A stretch of DNA of 64,000 nt from Burkholderia lata (GTDB lineage: Bacteria > Pseudomonadota > Gammaproteobacteria > Burkholderiales > Burkholderiaceae): assembly GCF_000012945.1 (NCBI RefSeq), contig NC_007511.1, positions 2,666,001-2,730,000 of the forward strand. The letters are read 5' to 3'. Positions within the stretch are counted from its first letter, which is position 1. Every line of letters starts with the position of its first letter. This document shows positions 54,454 to 62,999 of the stretch, in pieces. Both the position numbers and the translations under genes were made by a program. The notes below the pieces were generated by a model. The model saw only the letters and a program-made list of their open reading frames with translations, was not told where the DNA came from and did not search any database.

Positions 54454-55695
54454 TCACCGCGCTGCGGCACGCCCCCATCGCTCGATCGCACTGACGGCCC
54501 GCTTCAACCCGTCCTCCTGCGCGATGCGCGCGCCGAGTTCGATCGCGCGCGCTTTCGCTTCGTCCCGTTCGGCAAACGCGATGGCCCGCGCCAGCGCGGC
54601 AGCGTCCACACGCCGCCCCGCCACCGGCGCATCCGCCACGCCGAGCCGTTGCAGCCGGTTCGCCCAGAAGAACTGATCTCCGGCAAACGGCACGACGACC
54701 GAAGGAATACCGGCCCGCGCAGCCGAATGCGTGGTGCCCGATCCGCCGTGATGAATCGCCATCGATACGCGCGGGAACAGCCAGTCATGCGGCGTATCGC
54801 CGATCGCGTGCACGTTTGCCGGCAGCATCGATGCGTCTATACCACTCCAGCCCGGGTAGAACAACGCTCGCCGGCCTGCGAGCGCGTGCGTCAGCGCATC
54901 GACCATCGCAGCGCGATCGAAGCCGGCCATGCTGCCGAAACCGATGTACACGGGCCGATCGCCCGCGTCGAGAAAATCCGAAAGTTCAGGCGACGGTTCC
55001 CAAGCATGCGCATCGATCCGCCACTGGCCGCATGCCAGCACATTCGACGGCCAGTCGCCAGGGCCGGACAGCAGCGCCGGCGACACGCCGTACAGCATCG
55101 GATGATCGGTCCACACATGCTTGCGCGGCGGCAACCCGCACACGCTCGCTCGCGCCGCATTCGTCGCCTTCTTGAACGCCTGCCACAACAGCGCGTTCAC
55201 CAACCGGTGGCTTGCGCGGTTCAGCCAGCGCGGCAACCTCCCCGGCGGCAGGAACGGCGACGCGAATTCCGTGGTGGGCGTGATCGGAATCATGCCGGTG
55301 CCGATCGCCGGCACGCCACGATACTCGGCGACCGACAAGCCGACGAACGATGCGAGCCCCGACACGAGGATCGCGTCGCAGCCTTCCGACGCATCCGAGA
55401 TTTCGCGCATCCACGCAGCCGTGTTTGCATTGGCGATCGCCGCGAGCGCCTTCGACGTGTCGTTGAAACCACCGCGCCCGCGCACTGCATCCGCCAATGC
55501 GCCATCCGGCACAATCGCACGACGGATATCGCCGGACAACGGCGCCGACGGCACGCCGAGCGCAGCGGCCGACCCGAGCGTCGCCGCATCGGCCAGCAGC
55601 CGGACATCGTGGCCGGCATCGATCAGCGCACGGCCAAGCGCCGCGAGCGGGCGCGTGTCGCCTTCGGTGCCGTAGGTGGCGATGACGAGCTTCAT
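54454..55695 (-). CDS. GT1-family glycosyltransferase (UGT/MGT-like)
   Basis: 413 residues. N-terminal acceptor half starts MKLVIATYGTEGDTRPLAAL; the C-terminal donor half has the nucleotide-sugar motif region MAIHHGGSGTTHSAARAGIP and VVVPFAGDQFFWANRLQRLG. Such enzymes glycosylate lipids, macrolides, sterols or hydroxyacyl chains (rhamnosyltransferase RhlB-like). GAGGAG precedes ATG 55695. Divergent from a TetR gene, with a palindrome between. Confidence 0.9.
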   Translation of the reverse strand: MKLVIATYGTEGDTRPLAALGRALIDAGHDVRLLADAATLGSAAALGVPSAPLSGDIRRAIVPDGALADAVRGRGGFNDTSKALAAIANANTAAWMREISDASEGCDAILVSGLASFVGLSVAEYRGVPAIGTGMIPITPTTEFASPFLPPGRLPRWLNRASHRLVNALLWQAFKKATNAARASVCGLPPRKHVWTDHPMLYGVSPALLSGPGDWPSNVLACGQWRIDAHAWEPSPELSDFLDAGDRPVYIGFGSMAGFDRAAMVDALTHALAGRRALFYPGWSGIDASMLPANVHAIGDTPHDWLFPRVSMAIHHGGSGTTHSAARAGIPSVVVPFAGDQFFWANRLQRLGVADAPVAGRRVDAAALARAIAFAERDEAKARAIELGARIAQEDGLKRAVSAIERWGRAAAR

Positions 55696-55735
55696 GCGTG
55701 ACTCCTCGTGCACGGCGGCAATGGGTGGATTCAGA

Positions 55736-55773
55736 AAAGTGCACGTCGTATACTAATGCAACTCGTGCACTTT
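55736..55773. promoter_or_regulatory. Inverted repeat, candidate TetR operator
   Basis: AAAGTGCACG and CGTGCACTTT are perfect arms 18 bases apart, spanning the gap between the divergent glycosyltransferase and TetR starts. A GTATACTAAT stretch between the arms could be a -10 element. A bound repressor would block both genes. Confidence 0.55.
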
Positions 55774-55789
55774 CAGTCAATCCCCCGAC

Positions 55790-56410
55790 ATGACGACTCC
55801 CACCGACGATCCGGGCCGCCGCGCGCGCAAGCGCATCCAGATGCTCGCGCATCTCGCCGCCACCGGCGCACGCCTGTTCGACGCGCACGGCTACGAAGCC
55901 GTCACGATGGAACAGATCGCCGCGCAGGCCGATGTCGCGAAGCGCACGCTGTACAACCACTTTGCAACGAAGGAAGCCGTGCTCGCGCACTGGCTCGAAG
56001 GCGAACTCGCGCGCGATCTCGCGCATTTGCAGCGCGACGTCGCGCGACGCAAGACCTTCGCGTCGCGCATCGGCTGCGTGCTCGATGCGTCGGCCGCGTG
56101 GTGCGAGCAGCATCCCGCGTACCTGCTCGCGTATTTGCGCCATCGCTTCCTGAGCATCGGCGCGGTGGAGTCGGAAAGTAGTGGAGAGAGCGGCAGCGAT
56201 ATCGCGCTCGTGTGGCAGCAACTGATCGCAGCCGGGCAGCAATCCGGCGAACTGAACGGCACGCTGCGGGCCGACCAGCTCGCGACGTGGTTCCATCACC
56301 TGTATCTCGCGGCGATGCTGCGCTGGCTGACCGTGCCGGGGTTGTCGCTGAAACGGGAGTTCCAGGCGGTCGCGAAACTGTTCGTCGAAGGCGCGGAAGC
56401 GAAAGGCTGA
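55790..56410 (+). CDS. TetR family transcriptional regulator
   Basis: 206 residues. HTH at about 20-65 (GARLFDAHGYEAVTMEQIAA, DVAKRTLYNHFATKEAVLAH), then a helical ligand domain. It probably represses the divergent glycosyltransferase and itself through the intergenic palindrome. Confidence 0.9.
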   Translation: MTTPTDDPGRRARKRIQMLAHLAATGARLFDAHGYEAVTMEQIAAQADVAKRTLYNHFATKEAVLAHWLEGELARDLAHLQRDVARRKTFASRIGCVLDASAAWCEQHPAYLLAYLRHRFLSIGAVESESSGESGSDIALVWQQLIAAGQQSGELNGTLRADQLATWFHHLYLAAMLRWLTVPGLSLKREFQAVAKLFVEGAEAKG

Positions 56411-56530
56411 AGGGAGCCGGTGGCCAGTGGCCGGTCACGCGCTCACTGGATCACAAGCGCCCGAACACGACCGCAAGTAGCGAGCGCCCGAAGCGGACGA
56501 CCGCCACTCCACATGCGACGAATGCGCGCT

Positions 56531-57133
56531 TCATTTCTTCCGCGCCGATTTCGCGGCCGGTGCGGCAGCGCTGTCGCCCGACGGCCATTGCGACTCGTCG
56601 AGCAATCGGTCAAACAGTCGGGCCCGTTCGTCGGCCGACAGCGGGCACAGCCCGAACATCGCCGAGAGCGCGAGCCCCCAGGCCGCCTTCCAGCGCAGCA
56701 ACGCAAGATCGGGATCGCCGGATTCGGCCGCGATGCGCTTCGCGTTCTCGGCGTCGATATCGCGCACCTGCTGCAACGGCGCGGGATCCTCGACCAGCGC
56801 TGCCATGATCGCGAGCGCGGCCGACGGTTGCTGGTCGATCACTTCGCGCATCGTCGCGATCTGCGCGGACAGCGTCGGCTGGGTCTCGCCCGGATCGCGC
56901 GCGGCCAGATACTCGCGCTGGAATCGTTGGTAGTAGTCCTGCTGATGTTCCATCAGCGCGTTCAGCACATCGCCTTTCGTGCGGAACTGATGCATCAGCC
57001 CGCCCTTGCTGATACCGCTTTCGCGTGAAATCGCATCGAACGTGAGCTTGCCCGGGCCGTCGCGCTCGAGGATCGCGAGCGCCGCCTGGATCGCGGCAGT
57101 GCGCGTTCGCTCGGAACGCGTCGGGTTGTCCAT
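56531..57133 (-). CDS. TetR family transcriptional regulator
   Basis: 200 residues. HTH region KLTFDAISRESGISKGGLMH followed by QFRTKGDVLNALMEHQ, then a helical ligand-binding domain and a basic tail (AAAPAAKSARKK). It is divergent from a DUF3313 lipoprotein gene. Two near-identical operator-like sequences lie in the 390-base gap between them, one close to each gene. Confidence 0.9.
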   Translation of the reverse strand: MDNPTRSERTRTAAIQAALAILERDGPGKLTFDAISRESGISKGGLMHQFRTKGDVLNALMEHQQDYYQRFQREYLAARDPGETQPTLSAQIATMREVIDQQPSAALAIMAALVEDPAPLQQVRDIDAENAKRIAAESGDPDLALLRWKAAWGLALSAMFGLCPLSADERARLFDRLLDESQWPSGDSAAAPAAKSARKK

Positions 57134-57216
57134 GAACTGTCCCCGCTATGGAGTCGTGCAATGCGACCGCGCCGGACCGGCACGATCGTATGAAGGAAGT
57201 GCGCGGAGTCTATCAC

Positions 57217-57238
57217 AAACAAACCGCCTGGTCGGTTT
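57217..57238. promoter_or_regulatory. TetR operator 1
   Basis: AAACAAACCGCCTGGTCGG followed by TTT, a partial palindrome (AAACCGxCTGGTxGGTTT type) about 85 bases upstream of the TetR start. A near-identical copy lies at 57414. Confidence 0.65.
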
Positions 57239-57413
57239 ACATCCGGAAATGGCGGTGCTACGATCGGCTCCCGCATCGGCCCCGGCCTGATGCCGGACCG
57301 CACCGCGCGTCGCGCGGCGTGATGCAAGCGCCGCATGCAGCCTGGCTGTCCGGTCGATAACCCCTGCCCGACGGCTTCCCGCCCCTGAGATTCACGGGGG
57401 CATTGCGCCTCAA
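57239..57413. other. Spacer between twin operators
   Basis: The part of the 57134-57523 gap between the two operator copies. No open frame with a credible start is seen. Start-to-start spacing of the copies is 197 bases, compatible with looping. Confidence 0.4.
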
Positions 57414-57435
57414 AAACAAACCGTCTGGTTGGTTT
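57414..57435. promoter_or_regulatory. TetR operator 2
   Basis: AAACAAACCGTCTGGTTGG followed by TTT differs from operator 1 at two positions, both C-to-T changes. It lies about 90 bases upstream of the lipoprotein gene, placing the lipoprotein under the same regulator. Confidence 0.65.
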
Positions 57436-57523
57436 TTTTCATAAACCCGAAAGCGGCGATGCCGCCCTGTTTCACCACCCTTCGCCCGGCTCCACCGGTG
57501 CGAACCCCGACCCGGAGCGTCAG

Positions 57524-58186
57524 ATGAACCCCTTGTTCAAGTCCAGCCACCTGCTCAACGTCGCGCTTTGCGTCGCACTCGCCGGATGCGCCGGCGTCCA
57601 GCCCGCCCGCTACAGCAGCATCGAATCGTCGCCGTACCTGCGCAGCGATCCTCAGGACAAGTCCGGCCGCGTGCCCTATCGCTACGCATTGCCGGCTGAC
57701 TGGCACTCCTACCGCAAGCTGATCCTCGACCCCGTGGCCATCTATCACGGCACCGACCACCAGTTCGGCGACCTGACCGACCAGGACAAGACGACGCTCG
57801 CCGCGTACATGGGCGACACGTTCGCGAAGAAGCTCGGCAAGCGCTTCGAACTGACGAACACGCCGGGCCCCGGCACGCTGCGCGTGAAGCTGACGCTGAC
57901 GGGCGCCGTGACGACGACGACGTTTGCCGGCGCATTCGCGCACTTCGATCTCGCGGGCAACGTGTACAACGGCGTGCAGGCGATCCGCGGCCGCGAAGGC
58001 GCGTTCACGGGCTCGGTCATGTACGCGGTGGAGATCCGCGATGCGGCGACGAACCGGCTGATCAACGCGTACGTGACGAAGCAGTATCCGAATGCGATGA
58101 ACATCGGTGCGAGTTTCGGTGCGCTCAGCGCGGCCAGGACGGGCATCGACAAGGGCGCCGATGCACTCGTCGCGCAATTCGACTGA
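57524..58186 (+). CDS. DUF3313 lipoprotein
   Basis: 220 residues. Lipobox VALAGC (Cys22) then the DUF3313 domain: YRYALPADWHSYRKLILDPV, LRVKLTLTGAVTTTTFAGAF, and TGSVMYAVEIRDAATNRLIN. The family has no known role; members are probably periplasmic faces of membranes. Regulated, by inference, by the divergent TetR protein through operator 2. Confidence 0.88.
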   Translation: MNPLFKSSHLLNVALCVALAGCAGVQPARYSSIESSPYLRSDPQDKSGRVPYRYALPADWHSYRKLILDPVAIYHGTDHQFGDLTDQDKTTLAAYMGDTFAKKLGKRFELTNTPGPGTLRVKLTLTGAVTTTTFAGAFAHFDLAGNVYNGVQAIRGREGAFTGSVMYAVEIRDAATNRLINAYVTKQYPNAMNIGASFGALSAARTGIDKGADALVAQFD

Positions 58187-58209
58187 AACCCGCCGGCACA
58201 CGTTGGCCC

Positions 58210-59850
58210 GTGTTGCGCAGACGCGTGCCGGCTCGCGCGCGAGCGGCGCGCTTCTGGATCGTGCCGCTCGTGGCTGCTGCGCTCTGCATCGCATGGGGCA
58301 TCACGTCGCTCGGCAGTCGCGGGCCGACGATCACGATCGTCTTCGCGAGCGCCGACGGGCTGGCAGCCGGCCGATCGACGCTGCGGCTGCGCAATGTCGA
58401 CATCGGCCGCGTCACGCGCGTTCGCGCATTGCGCGGACAACCGGGCGTGACGATCGATGTGCGACTGAACGCCGACGCGCAGGCACTGGCGGTGGCGGAT
58501 TCACGCTTCTGGATCGTGCGGCCGCGCATCGGGGCCGGTGGCCTCTCCGGTCTCGATGCGGTGTTGTCCGGTTCATACATCGCGGCCGCGCTTGGCCATG
58601 CGCGCGAGCCGCGCACGACGTTCACCGGGCTCGACGCGCCACCGGTCGCCGAAGAAGGCGGCCGTCACTACACGCTGCGCGCGACATCGCTCGGCTCGGT
58701 CGCGATCGGTTCGCCCGTCTATCACCGGCGCGCACGCGTCGGCCAGGTGACCGGCTATGCGCTCGATGCCGACGGGCACGGCGTCTCGATCGACGTGTTC
58801 GTCGCCGCGCCGTTCGACCGAACCGTCGACGTCGATGCGCGCTGGTGGCAGGCAAGCGGCCTCGGCCTGCGGCTCGGTGCGGGCGGCATGACACTCGACA
58901 CGCCGTCGATCGCCGCGTTGCTCAGCGGTGCCCTTGCGTTCGCGTCGCCGCCTGGGCGCGCATCAAGCGTCGCGGCACCAGACGGCGCACGCTTTCGCGT
59001 GGCCGATGACGAAATCGATGCGATGCGCACGCCGAACGCACCGGCCGCGCCCGTCGTGATGCGTTTCGATCGTTCGCTGCGCGGCCTCGAGGTCGGTGCG
59101 CCGGTGGAGTTTCGCGGCATCGAACTCGGCAACGTGACGGCCGTCGGTACCGAATACGACGCAGCACGCGGCGACGTCACGATGCGCGTGACGATGGCGC
59201 TCTACCCCGATCGCCTCGGGCAGCGCTACCGCGACGTACTCGGCAACGGTGCCAGCGAAGCCGGCAAGGTGCTGCTGCGCACGCTCGTCGCGCGCGGTTT
59301 GCGTGGCCAGTTGCGCGTCGGCAACCCGATCGCGAACCGCTCGTATGTCGCGCTCGACATGTTTCCGCATGCACCGCCCGCATCGGTCGACACGAATCGC
59401 GAGCCGATCGCGTTGCCGACCGTGCCCGGCACGCTCGACGTGCTGCGCGTCCAGATGACCGATATCGCCGGCACGCTTTCCCGGTTGCCGCTCGATCGCA
59501 TCGGCACGGACATGAATGCGGCACTCGTGAGCACCGATGCACTGTTCAAGCAACTCGATACCGAACTCGCACCGCATGCACGCATCGCGCTGGGCACCGC
59601 ACGGCAATCGTTCATGGCCGCGCAGACGATGCTCGTGCAACAAGGTGCCGATACATCGAACGTGCGCCGCACGCTGACGCAATTCGCACGCACGTCAAGC
59701 GCGCTACGCGCGTTGGCCGACGATATGGAGCAGCATCCCGAGTGGTTATTGCCGAATGCATCGAGCACCACGCAACCAGCCGGTGCAGCGCATCCGGCGA
59801 ATACGGCGAGTGCGGCGAATGCGGCGAATGCGGCGAATGCGGCGCGATAG
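58210..59850 (+). CDS. PqiB-like MCE-domain protein
   Basis: 546 residues. One N-terminal helix (about 13-35, FWIVPLVAAALCIAWGITSL) and three MCE repeats at about 38-130, 153-230 and 278-370 (SPVYHRRARVGQVTGYALDA; APVEFRGIELGNVTAVGTEY), then a helical region. This is the arrangement of PqiB, a lipid-carrying tube between membranes. There is no PqiA/PqiC neighbour; the DUF3313 lipoprotein upstream might play a PqiC-like part. GTG start without a good ribosome site. The C-terminus is an Asn-Ala-Ala repeat. Confidence 0.82.
   Translation: MLRRRVPARARAARFWIVPLVAAALCIAWGITSLGSRGPTITIVFASADGLAAGRSTLRLRNVDIGRVTRVRALRGQPGVTIDVRLNADAQALAVADSRFWIVRPRIGAGGLSGLDAVLSGSYIAAALGHAREPRTTFTGLDAPPVAEEGGRHYTLRATSLGSVAIGSPVYHRRARVGQVTGYALDADGHGVSIDVFVAAPFDRTVDVDARWWQASGLGLRLGAGGMTLDTPSIAALLSGALAFASPPGRASSVAAPDGARFRVADDEIDAMRTPNAPAAPVVMRFDRSLRGLEVGAPVEFRGIELGNVTAVGTEYDAARGDVTMRVTMALYPDRLGQRYRDVLGNGASEAGKVLLRTLVARGLRGQLRVGNPIANRSYVALDMFPHAPPASVDTNREPIALPTVPGTLDVLRVQMTDIAGTLSRLPLDRIGTDMNAALVSTDALFKQLDTELAPHARIALGTARQSFMAAQTMLVQQGADTSNVRRTLTQFARTSSALRALADDMEQHPEWLLPNASSTTQPAGAAHPANTASAANAANAANAAR
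59794..59847. repeat. Nine-base tandem repeat at end of MCE gene
   Basis: Six 9-base units, three of them identical (GCGGCGAAT), encode the terminal Ala-Asn-Ala-type repeat. Units are in frame, so changes in copy number would only lengthen or shorten the tail. Confidence 0.85.
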
Positions 59851-60029
59851 ATGCGTCGCACGGCGCAGATGCATTTTTACGACGAACGCACGCATCGCAT
59901 GCCAAATTTCCCGCGCAGCAGTATGCTGATGTCGTACGGCCGCGCACGACGCTTCGGGTAATCCCTTCGTTTGCACGTTGTCGCGCTGCCGTCGCGACCG
60001 CAATCATGCGTTGCAAGGAGGGATTCGTG

Positions 60030-60383
60030 ATGGCAACCACGCATCAGCATTTCCACCTCGAACTACGGCACGCCACCGCGCCGACCTATTTCATCAGCTA
60101 CCTGTTTCCCGCCTTGCTGTTCGTTTACGAACTGCTGCGCGTCGGCCAATGGATCCGCGATCACGGGATGCAATTCGCCGCGTTCAAGCAGATGGGTTAC
60201 GAGTATCTGCTGATGCTGCTGTTCGTCGGGCTGCAGATCGTCGTCGAGGCGATCTTCCTGCTCGGCGCCGCGATGCGAAAGGATCATCGCGATTTCGAGC
60301 ACCGGCTGCCGAACGTGGTCCTCGGTATCGGCTGCTCGATCGCGCTGCTCGCGATCGACCTCGCGATCCAGCTCGCGTTCTGA
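60030..60383 (+). CDS. Small three-helix membrane protein
   Basis: 117 residues, start after AAGGAGGGA; a GTG three bases earlier is also possible. Helices at about 18-37 (TYFISYLFPALLFVYELLRV), 57-78 (EYLLMLLFVGLQIVVEAIFL) and 95-115. The N-terminus is His-rich (MATTHQHFHLELRH). No family recognised. Ends at a convergent hairpin. Confidence 0.7.
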   Translation: MATTHQHFHLELRHATAPTYFISYLFPALLFVYELLRVGQWIRDHGMQFAAFKQMGYEYLLMLLFVGLQIVVEAIFLLGAAMRKDHRDFEHRLPNVVLGIGCSIALLAIDLAIQLAF

Positions 60384-60386
60384 TAG

Positions 60387-60408
60387 CCGGCGGGCGCACG
60401 CCCGCCGG
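60387..60408. terminator. Hairpin between convergent genes
   Basis: CCGGCGGGC / GCCCGCCGG with a 4-base loop between the small membrane protein and the alpha/beta hydrolase. No T-run. Confidence 0.6.
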
Positions 60409-60420
60409 TGGCAGCAGCGC

Positions 60421-61281
60421 TCAGGCGAGCGCGTCGCGCAGGAACGTCGTCACGGCGGCCAGCACGTCGTCGGTTCGCTCGCGGTGCGGCATGTGCCCGC
60501 ACCGGCCGAGCAACAGATACGACGACGGCCCCGCGACGCGCGCGGCGATCCGCTTCGGATGCACGTCGGATCCATATTCGTCGTCTTCGCCGTGAATCGC
60601 GAGCGTCGCGCATTGCACGCGCGGCAAGTCGTCGTCGAGACTCCAGTCGCGAAACGCCGGCGACAGCCACGTGTCGACCCACGCGCGCAGCACCCATTCG
60701 GCCTTGTCGCCGTGATAGCGCGCGAGCCGGTCGAGCTGACCCGGTTCGTCGAACTGCTGCCCCGCGTCGCGAATGCCGGCCAGCGTGCGATCCTCGACGA
60801 ACGCCTGCGCGGCGATCGTCACGAGCGCGCGGCAACGCTGCGGATGCGCGGCCGCACACCCGACCGCCATCCCGCCACCGACGCTGTGGCCGAGCGCGAC
60901 GAACGCGTCGACGCCCAGTTGTTCGAGCAGTGCCGCGAACGCGTGATCGGCCTCGTCGCGCACGAACGTCGTGCCGAGTTGCCCCGGATGACGATCGGAA
61001 CGACCGAAGCCCAGGCGATCGTAGGCGATCACGTCGCGCTGCGTGGCGCTCGCGAGTTGCGCGGGGAAGTCGCGCCATAGGTCGACGCAGCCTAGCGAAT
61101 CGTGCAGCAGCACGATCGGTGCGGCCGGCGCAGGTGCGAGCGACTCAGGTGCGGCCGGCTCCGATGCGTGCTGCTTCGACGCCCCCGCCGCCTGTTGCGC
61201 CACCCCACCACGCCAGCGTTTCGCAAAGAGGCGCCCTTGCGGCGTCTCGACAGTTGTCTCCTCGATCAGGATATCGGTCAT
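60421..61281 (-). CDS. Alpha/beta hydrolase
   Basis: 286 residues. Oxyanion region LLHDSLGCVDLWRDF, nucleophile elbow with Ser133 in LGHSVGGGMAVG, acid in AIHGEDDEYGSD, and base in LLGRCGHMPHRERTD. An Ala-rich insertion lies near residue 30-55. The sequence suits small ester or lactone hydrolases of aromatic or aliphatic degradation, but no pathway genes are beside it. The LysR gene upstream may control it. Confidence 0.88.
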   Translation of the reverse strand: MTDILIEETTVETPQGRLFAKRWRGGVAQQAAGASKQHASEPAAPESLAPAPAAPIVLLHDSLGCVDLWRDFPAQLASATQRDVIAYDRLGFGRSDRHPGQLGTTFVRDEADHAFAALLEQLGVDAFVALGHSVGGGMAVGCAAAHPQRCRALVTIAAQAFVEDRTLAGIRDAGQQFDEPGQLDRLARYHGDKAEWVLRAWVDTWLSPAFRDWSLDDDLPRVQCATLAIHGEDDEYGSDVHPKRIAARVAGPSSYLLLGRCGHMPHRERTDDVLAAVTTFLRDALA

Positions 61282-61304
61282 GTGTGTGTCGTCTGCATGA
61301 AAGC

Positions 61305-61322
61305 GGCCGCCACTCGGCGGCC
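61305..61322 (-). terminator. Hairpin between LysR and hydrolase genes
   Basis: GGCCGCC / GGCGGCC with a 4-base loop, downstream of the LysR stop (61391) and just upstream of the hydrolase start. It may terminate or attenuate the LysR transcript. Confidence 0.45.
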
Positions 61323-61390
61323 TTATCGGATCACGCGATGGTGGCCCGCGCCCGCGCGCAGCGTCAAGCAAGCCCCCACTGCCCACGCGT

Positions 61391-62308
61391 TCATTCGGGT
61401 TGCGGCGGCAGATACTCCATCTGCGCCTCGTCGTACAGCCGGTAGATCAGCGCCTGCATCGCGCGGAGGTCCTCCGATTCGTCGAGCATCCGCATGCTCA
61501 TGATGATCGGCGACACGAGGTTCGGATCGTCGAGCGGCTTGTAGCTGATGTCGTCGCGCTTCAGCCCGTACACGCTGTGCGGCACGACCGACACGCCCTC
61601 GCCCATCGCGACGAGACCGAGCGCGATCTGCAGTTCGCGCGTCTCGTAGATCTTGCGCGGCTGCAACGCGCGATCGTGAAAGGCCGCGAGCACCTGGTCC
61701 GCATAGCTCGGGCGCGGCGCCTTCGGAAAGATGATCAGCGTGTCGTTCACGAGATCGTGCAGCGACAGCACGGGCTTCGCGCTGTCCAGCGGATGGCCGA
61801 CCGGCAGCGCGACGATCATCCGCTCCTCGCGCAGCACGACGCGCCGCACGCTCGGATCCTCGTGGCGGATGCGCCCGAACCCGACGTCGATGCGCCCTTC
61901 CTTCAGCGCCTTGATCTGGTCCATCGTCGACATCTCGTGCAGGCTCAGCTCGACGGCCGGATACTCGCTGCGAAAGCGCCGGATGATCTTCGGCAGCATC
62001 CCGTACAGCGTCGAACCGACGAAGCCGACCGACATGCTGCGCTCGATCTTGCCGACCCGCTTCGTCATCGATTCGAGCTCGGTCGTCTGCGCGAGCAGCT
62101 GCACCGCGTGCGAATAGAAGAAGCGGCCCGCGTCGGTCAGCTTCAGCGGCCGCGCATTGCGCTCGAACAGCGGCACGCCGAGCGCTTCCTCGAGTTGCTG
62201 GATCTGCCGGCTCAGCGGCGGCTGGGCGATATGCAGCCGTTCGGCCGCCCGCGTGAAATTCCGCTCCTCGGCAACCGCGACGAAGTAGCGGAGGTGTCTC
62301 AACTCCAT
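61391..62308 (-). CDS. LysR family regulator, CatR/BenM-like
   Basis: 305 residues starting MELRHLRYFVAVAEERNFTR, with LHIAQPPLSRQIQQLEEALG. Both are hallmarks of the CatR/BenM/CatM branch that responds to muconate or related aromatic intermediates. No catechol genes are in the window, so the regulated target is unknown; the hydrolase downstream is the nearest candidate. Confidence 0.9.
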   Translation of the reverse strand: MELRHLRYFVAVAEERNFTRAAERLHIAQPPLSRQIQQLEEALGVPLFERNARPLKLTDAGRFFYSHAVQLLAQTTELESMTKRVGKIERSMSVGFVGSTLYGMLPKIIRRFRSEYPAVELSLHEMSTMDQIKALKEGRIDVGFGRIRHEDPSVRRVVLREERMIVALPVGHPLDSAKPVLSLHDLVNDTLIIFPKAPRPSYADQVLAAFHDRALQPRKIYETRELQIALGLVAMGEGVSVVPHSVYGLKRDDISYKPLDDPNLVSPIIMSMRMLDESEDLRAMQALIYRLYDEAQMEYLPPQPE

Positions 62309-62419
62309 GTTCGATGCCTCCCGGACAGCGATCCGGCGTTCAATCCCGGCCGGATGATGTCGTCACGATACCGCAGGCGGCGCAAACCGCCACGTGCGCG
62401 GCCCCGCGCCGCCCAAAGC

Positions 62420-62446
62420 AAAACGGGAAGCCCGCGAGCTTCCCGT
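62420..62446 (-). terminator. Rho-independent terminator after DUF3717 gene
   Basis: ACGGGAAGC / GCTTCCCGT form a 9-bp stem; the minus strand continues TTTTGCTTT. It follows the DUF3717 stop by about 44 bases. Confidence 0.75.
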
Positions 62447-62489
62447 CAGTTTCATCGACGCCGCGGCGCGGCGGCGTCACGACCGCCCG

Positions 62490-62735
62490 TCACACTTCGG
62501 TCGCGTAGAGCGCGTCGCGCTGCTCGTCGCTCAGCGAATCGAGCGGCACGTCCGGCAACTTGTAGCAAATCATCGTGCCGTACAGTTCCGCGAGGCAATT
62601 GCTGCCGGCGTCGAGCGCGTAGCCGTCCTCGCCGTCCGGCGCCGGCGGGTACACTTCGCGCCACGCGTTGATCGCGGCTTCGAGTCGCACGATGGAAACG
62701 GGTCCGGCCTTCCGCTCGGCGGGTGATGCGCTCAT
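62490..62735 (-). CDS. DUF3717 protein
   Basis: 81 residues. VSIVRLEAAINAWREVYPPA is the recognisable DUF3717 helix; LAELYGTMICYKLPDVPLDS and LSDEQRDALYATEV complete it. This small betaproteobacterial family has no known function. Monocistronic, with a terminator after it. Cytoplasmic by composition. Confidence 0.8.
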   Translation of the reverse strand: MSASPAERKAGPVSIVRLEAAINAWREVYPPAPDGEDGYALDAGSNCLAELYGTMICYKLPDVPLDSLSDEQRDALYATEV

Positions 62736-62932
62736 GGATTCCTCTGGGTTGCGCGCTCCGCGGGCCGTATCGGCCCGGATGGAACGATGAAAACGCCGGG
62801 CATTTCGCCGGCCGCCGCACGTCGCGCGCGCCGGATGCCGATCCGCGCTGCGCGCCTCGCGCCGGCCGGGCCGCAGCCCGGTAGGGTCGGGCAATATAAC
62901 CGGCTTTGACCCCGTGCAGGCAAAAGCCGGGC

Positions 62933-62964
62933 AAAAAAAACGGGAAGCGCGCGGCTTCCCGTTT
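62933..62964 (-). terminator. Rho-independent terminator after lysP
   Basis: AAACGGGAAGC / GCTTCCCGTTT form an 11-bp stem with a 5-base loop; the minus strand runs into eight T residues. Located 36 bases past the permease stop. Confidence 0.9.
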
Positions 62965-62999
62965 CATCGCACGTCGCGCGGCCACCGGCCGCGCCCGCG

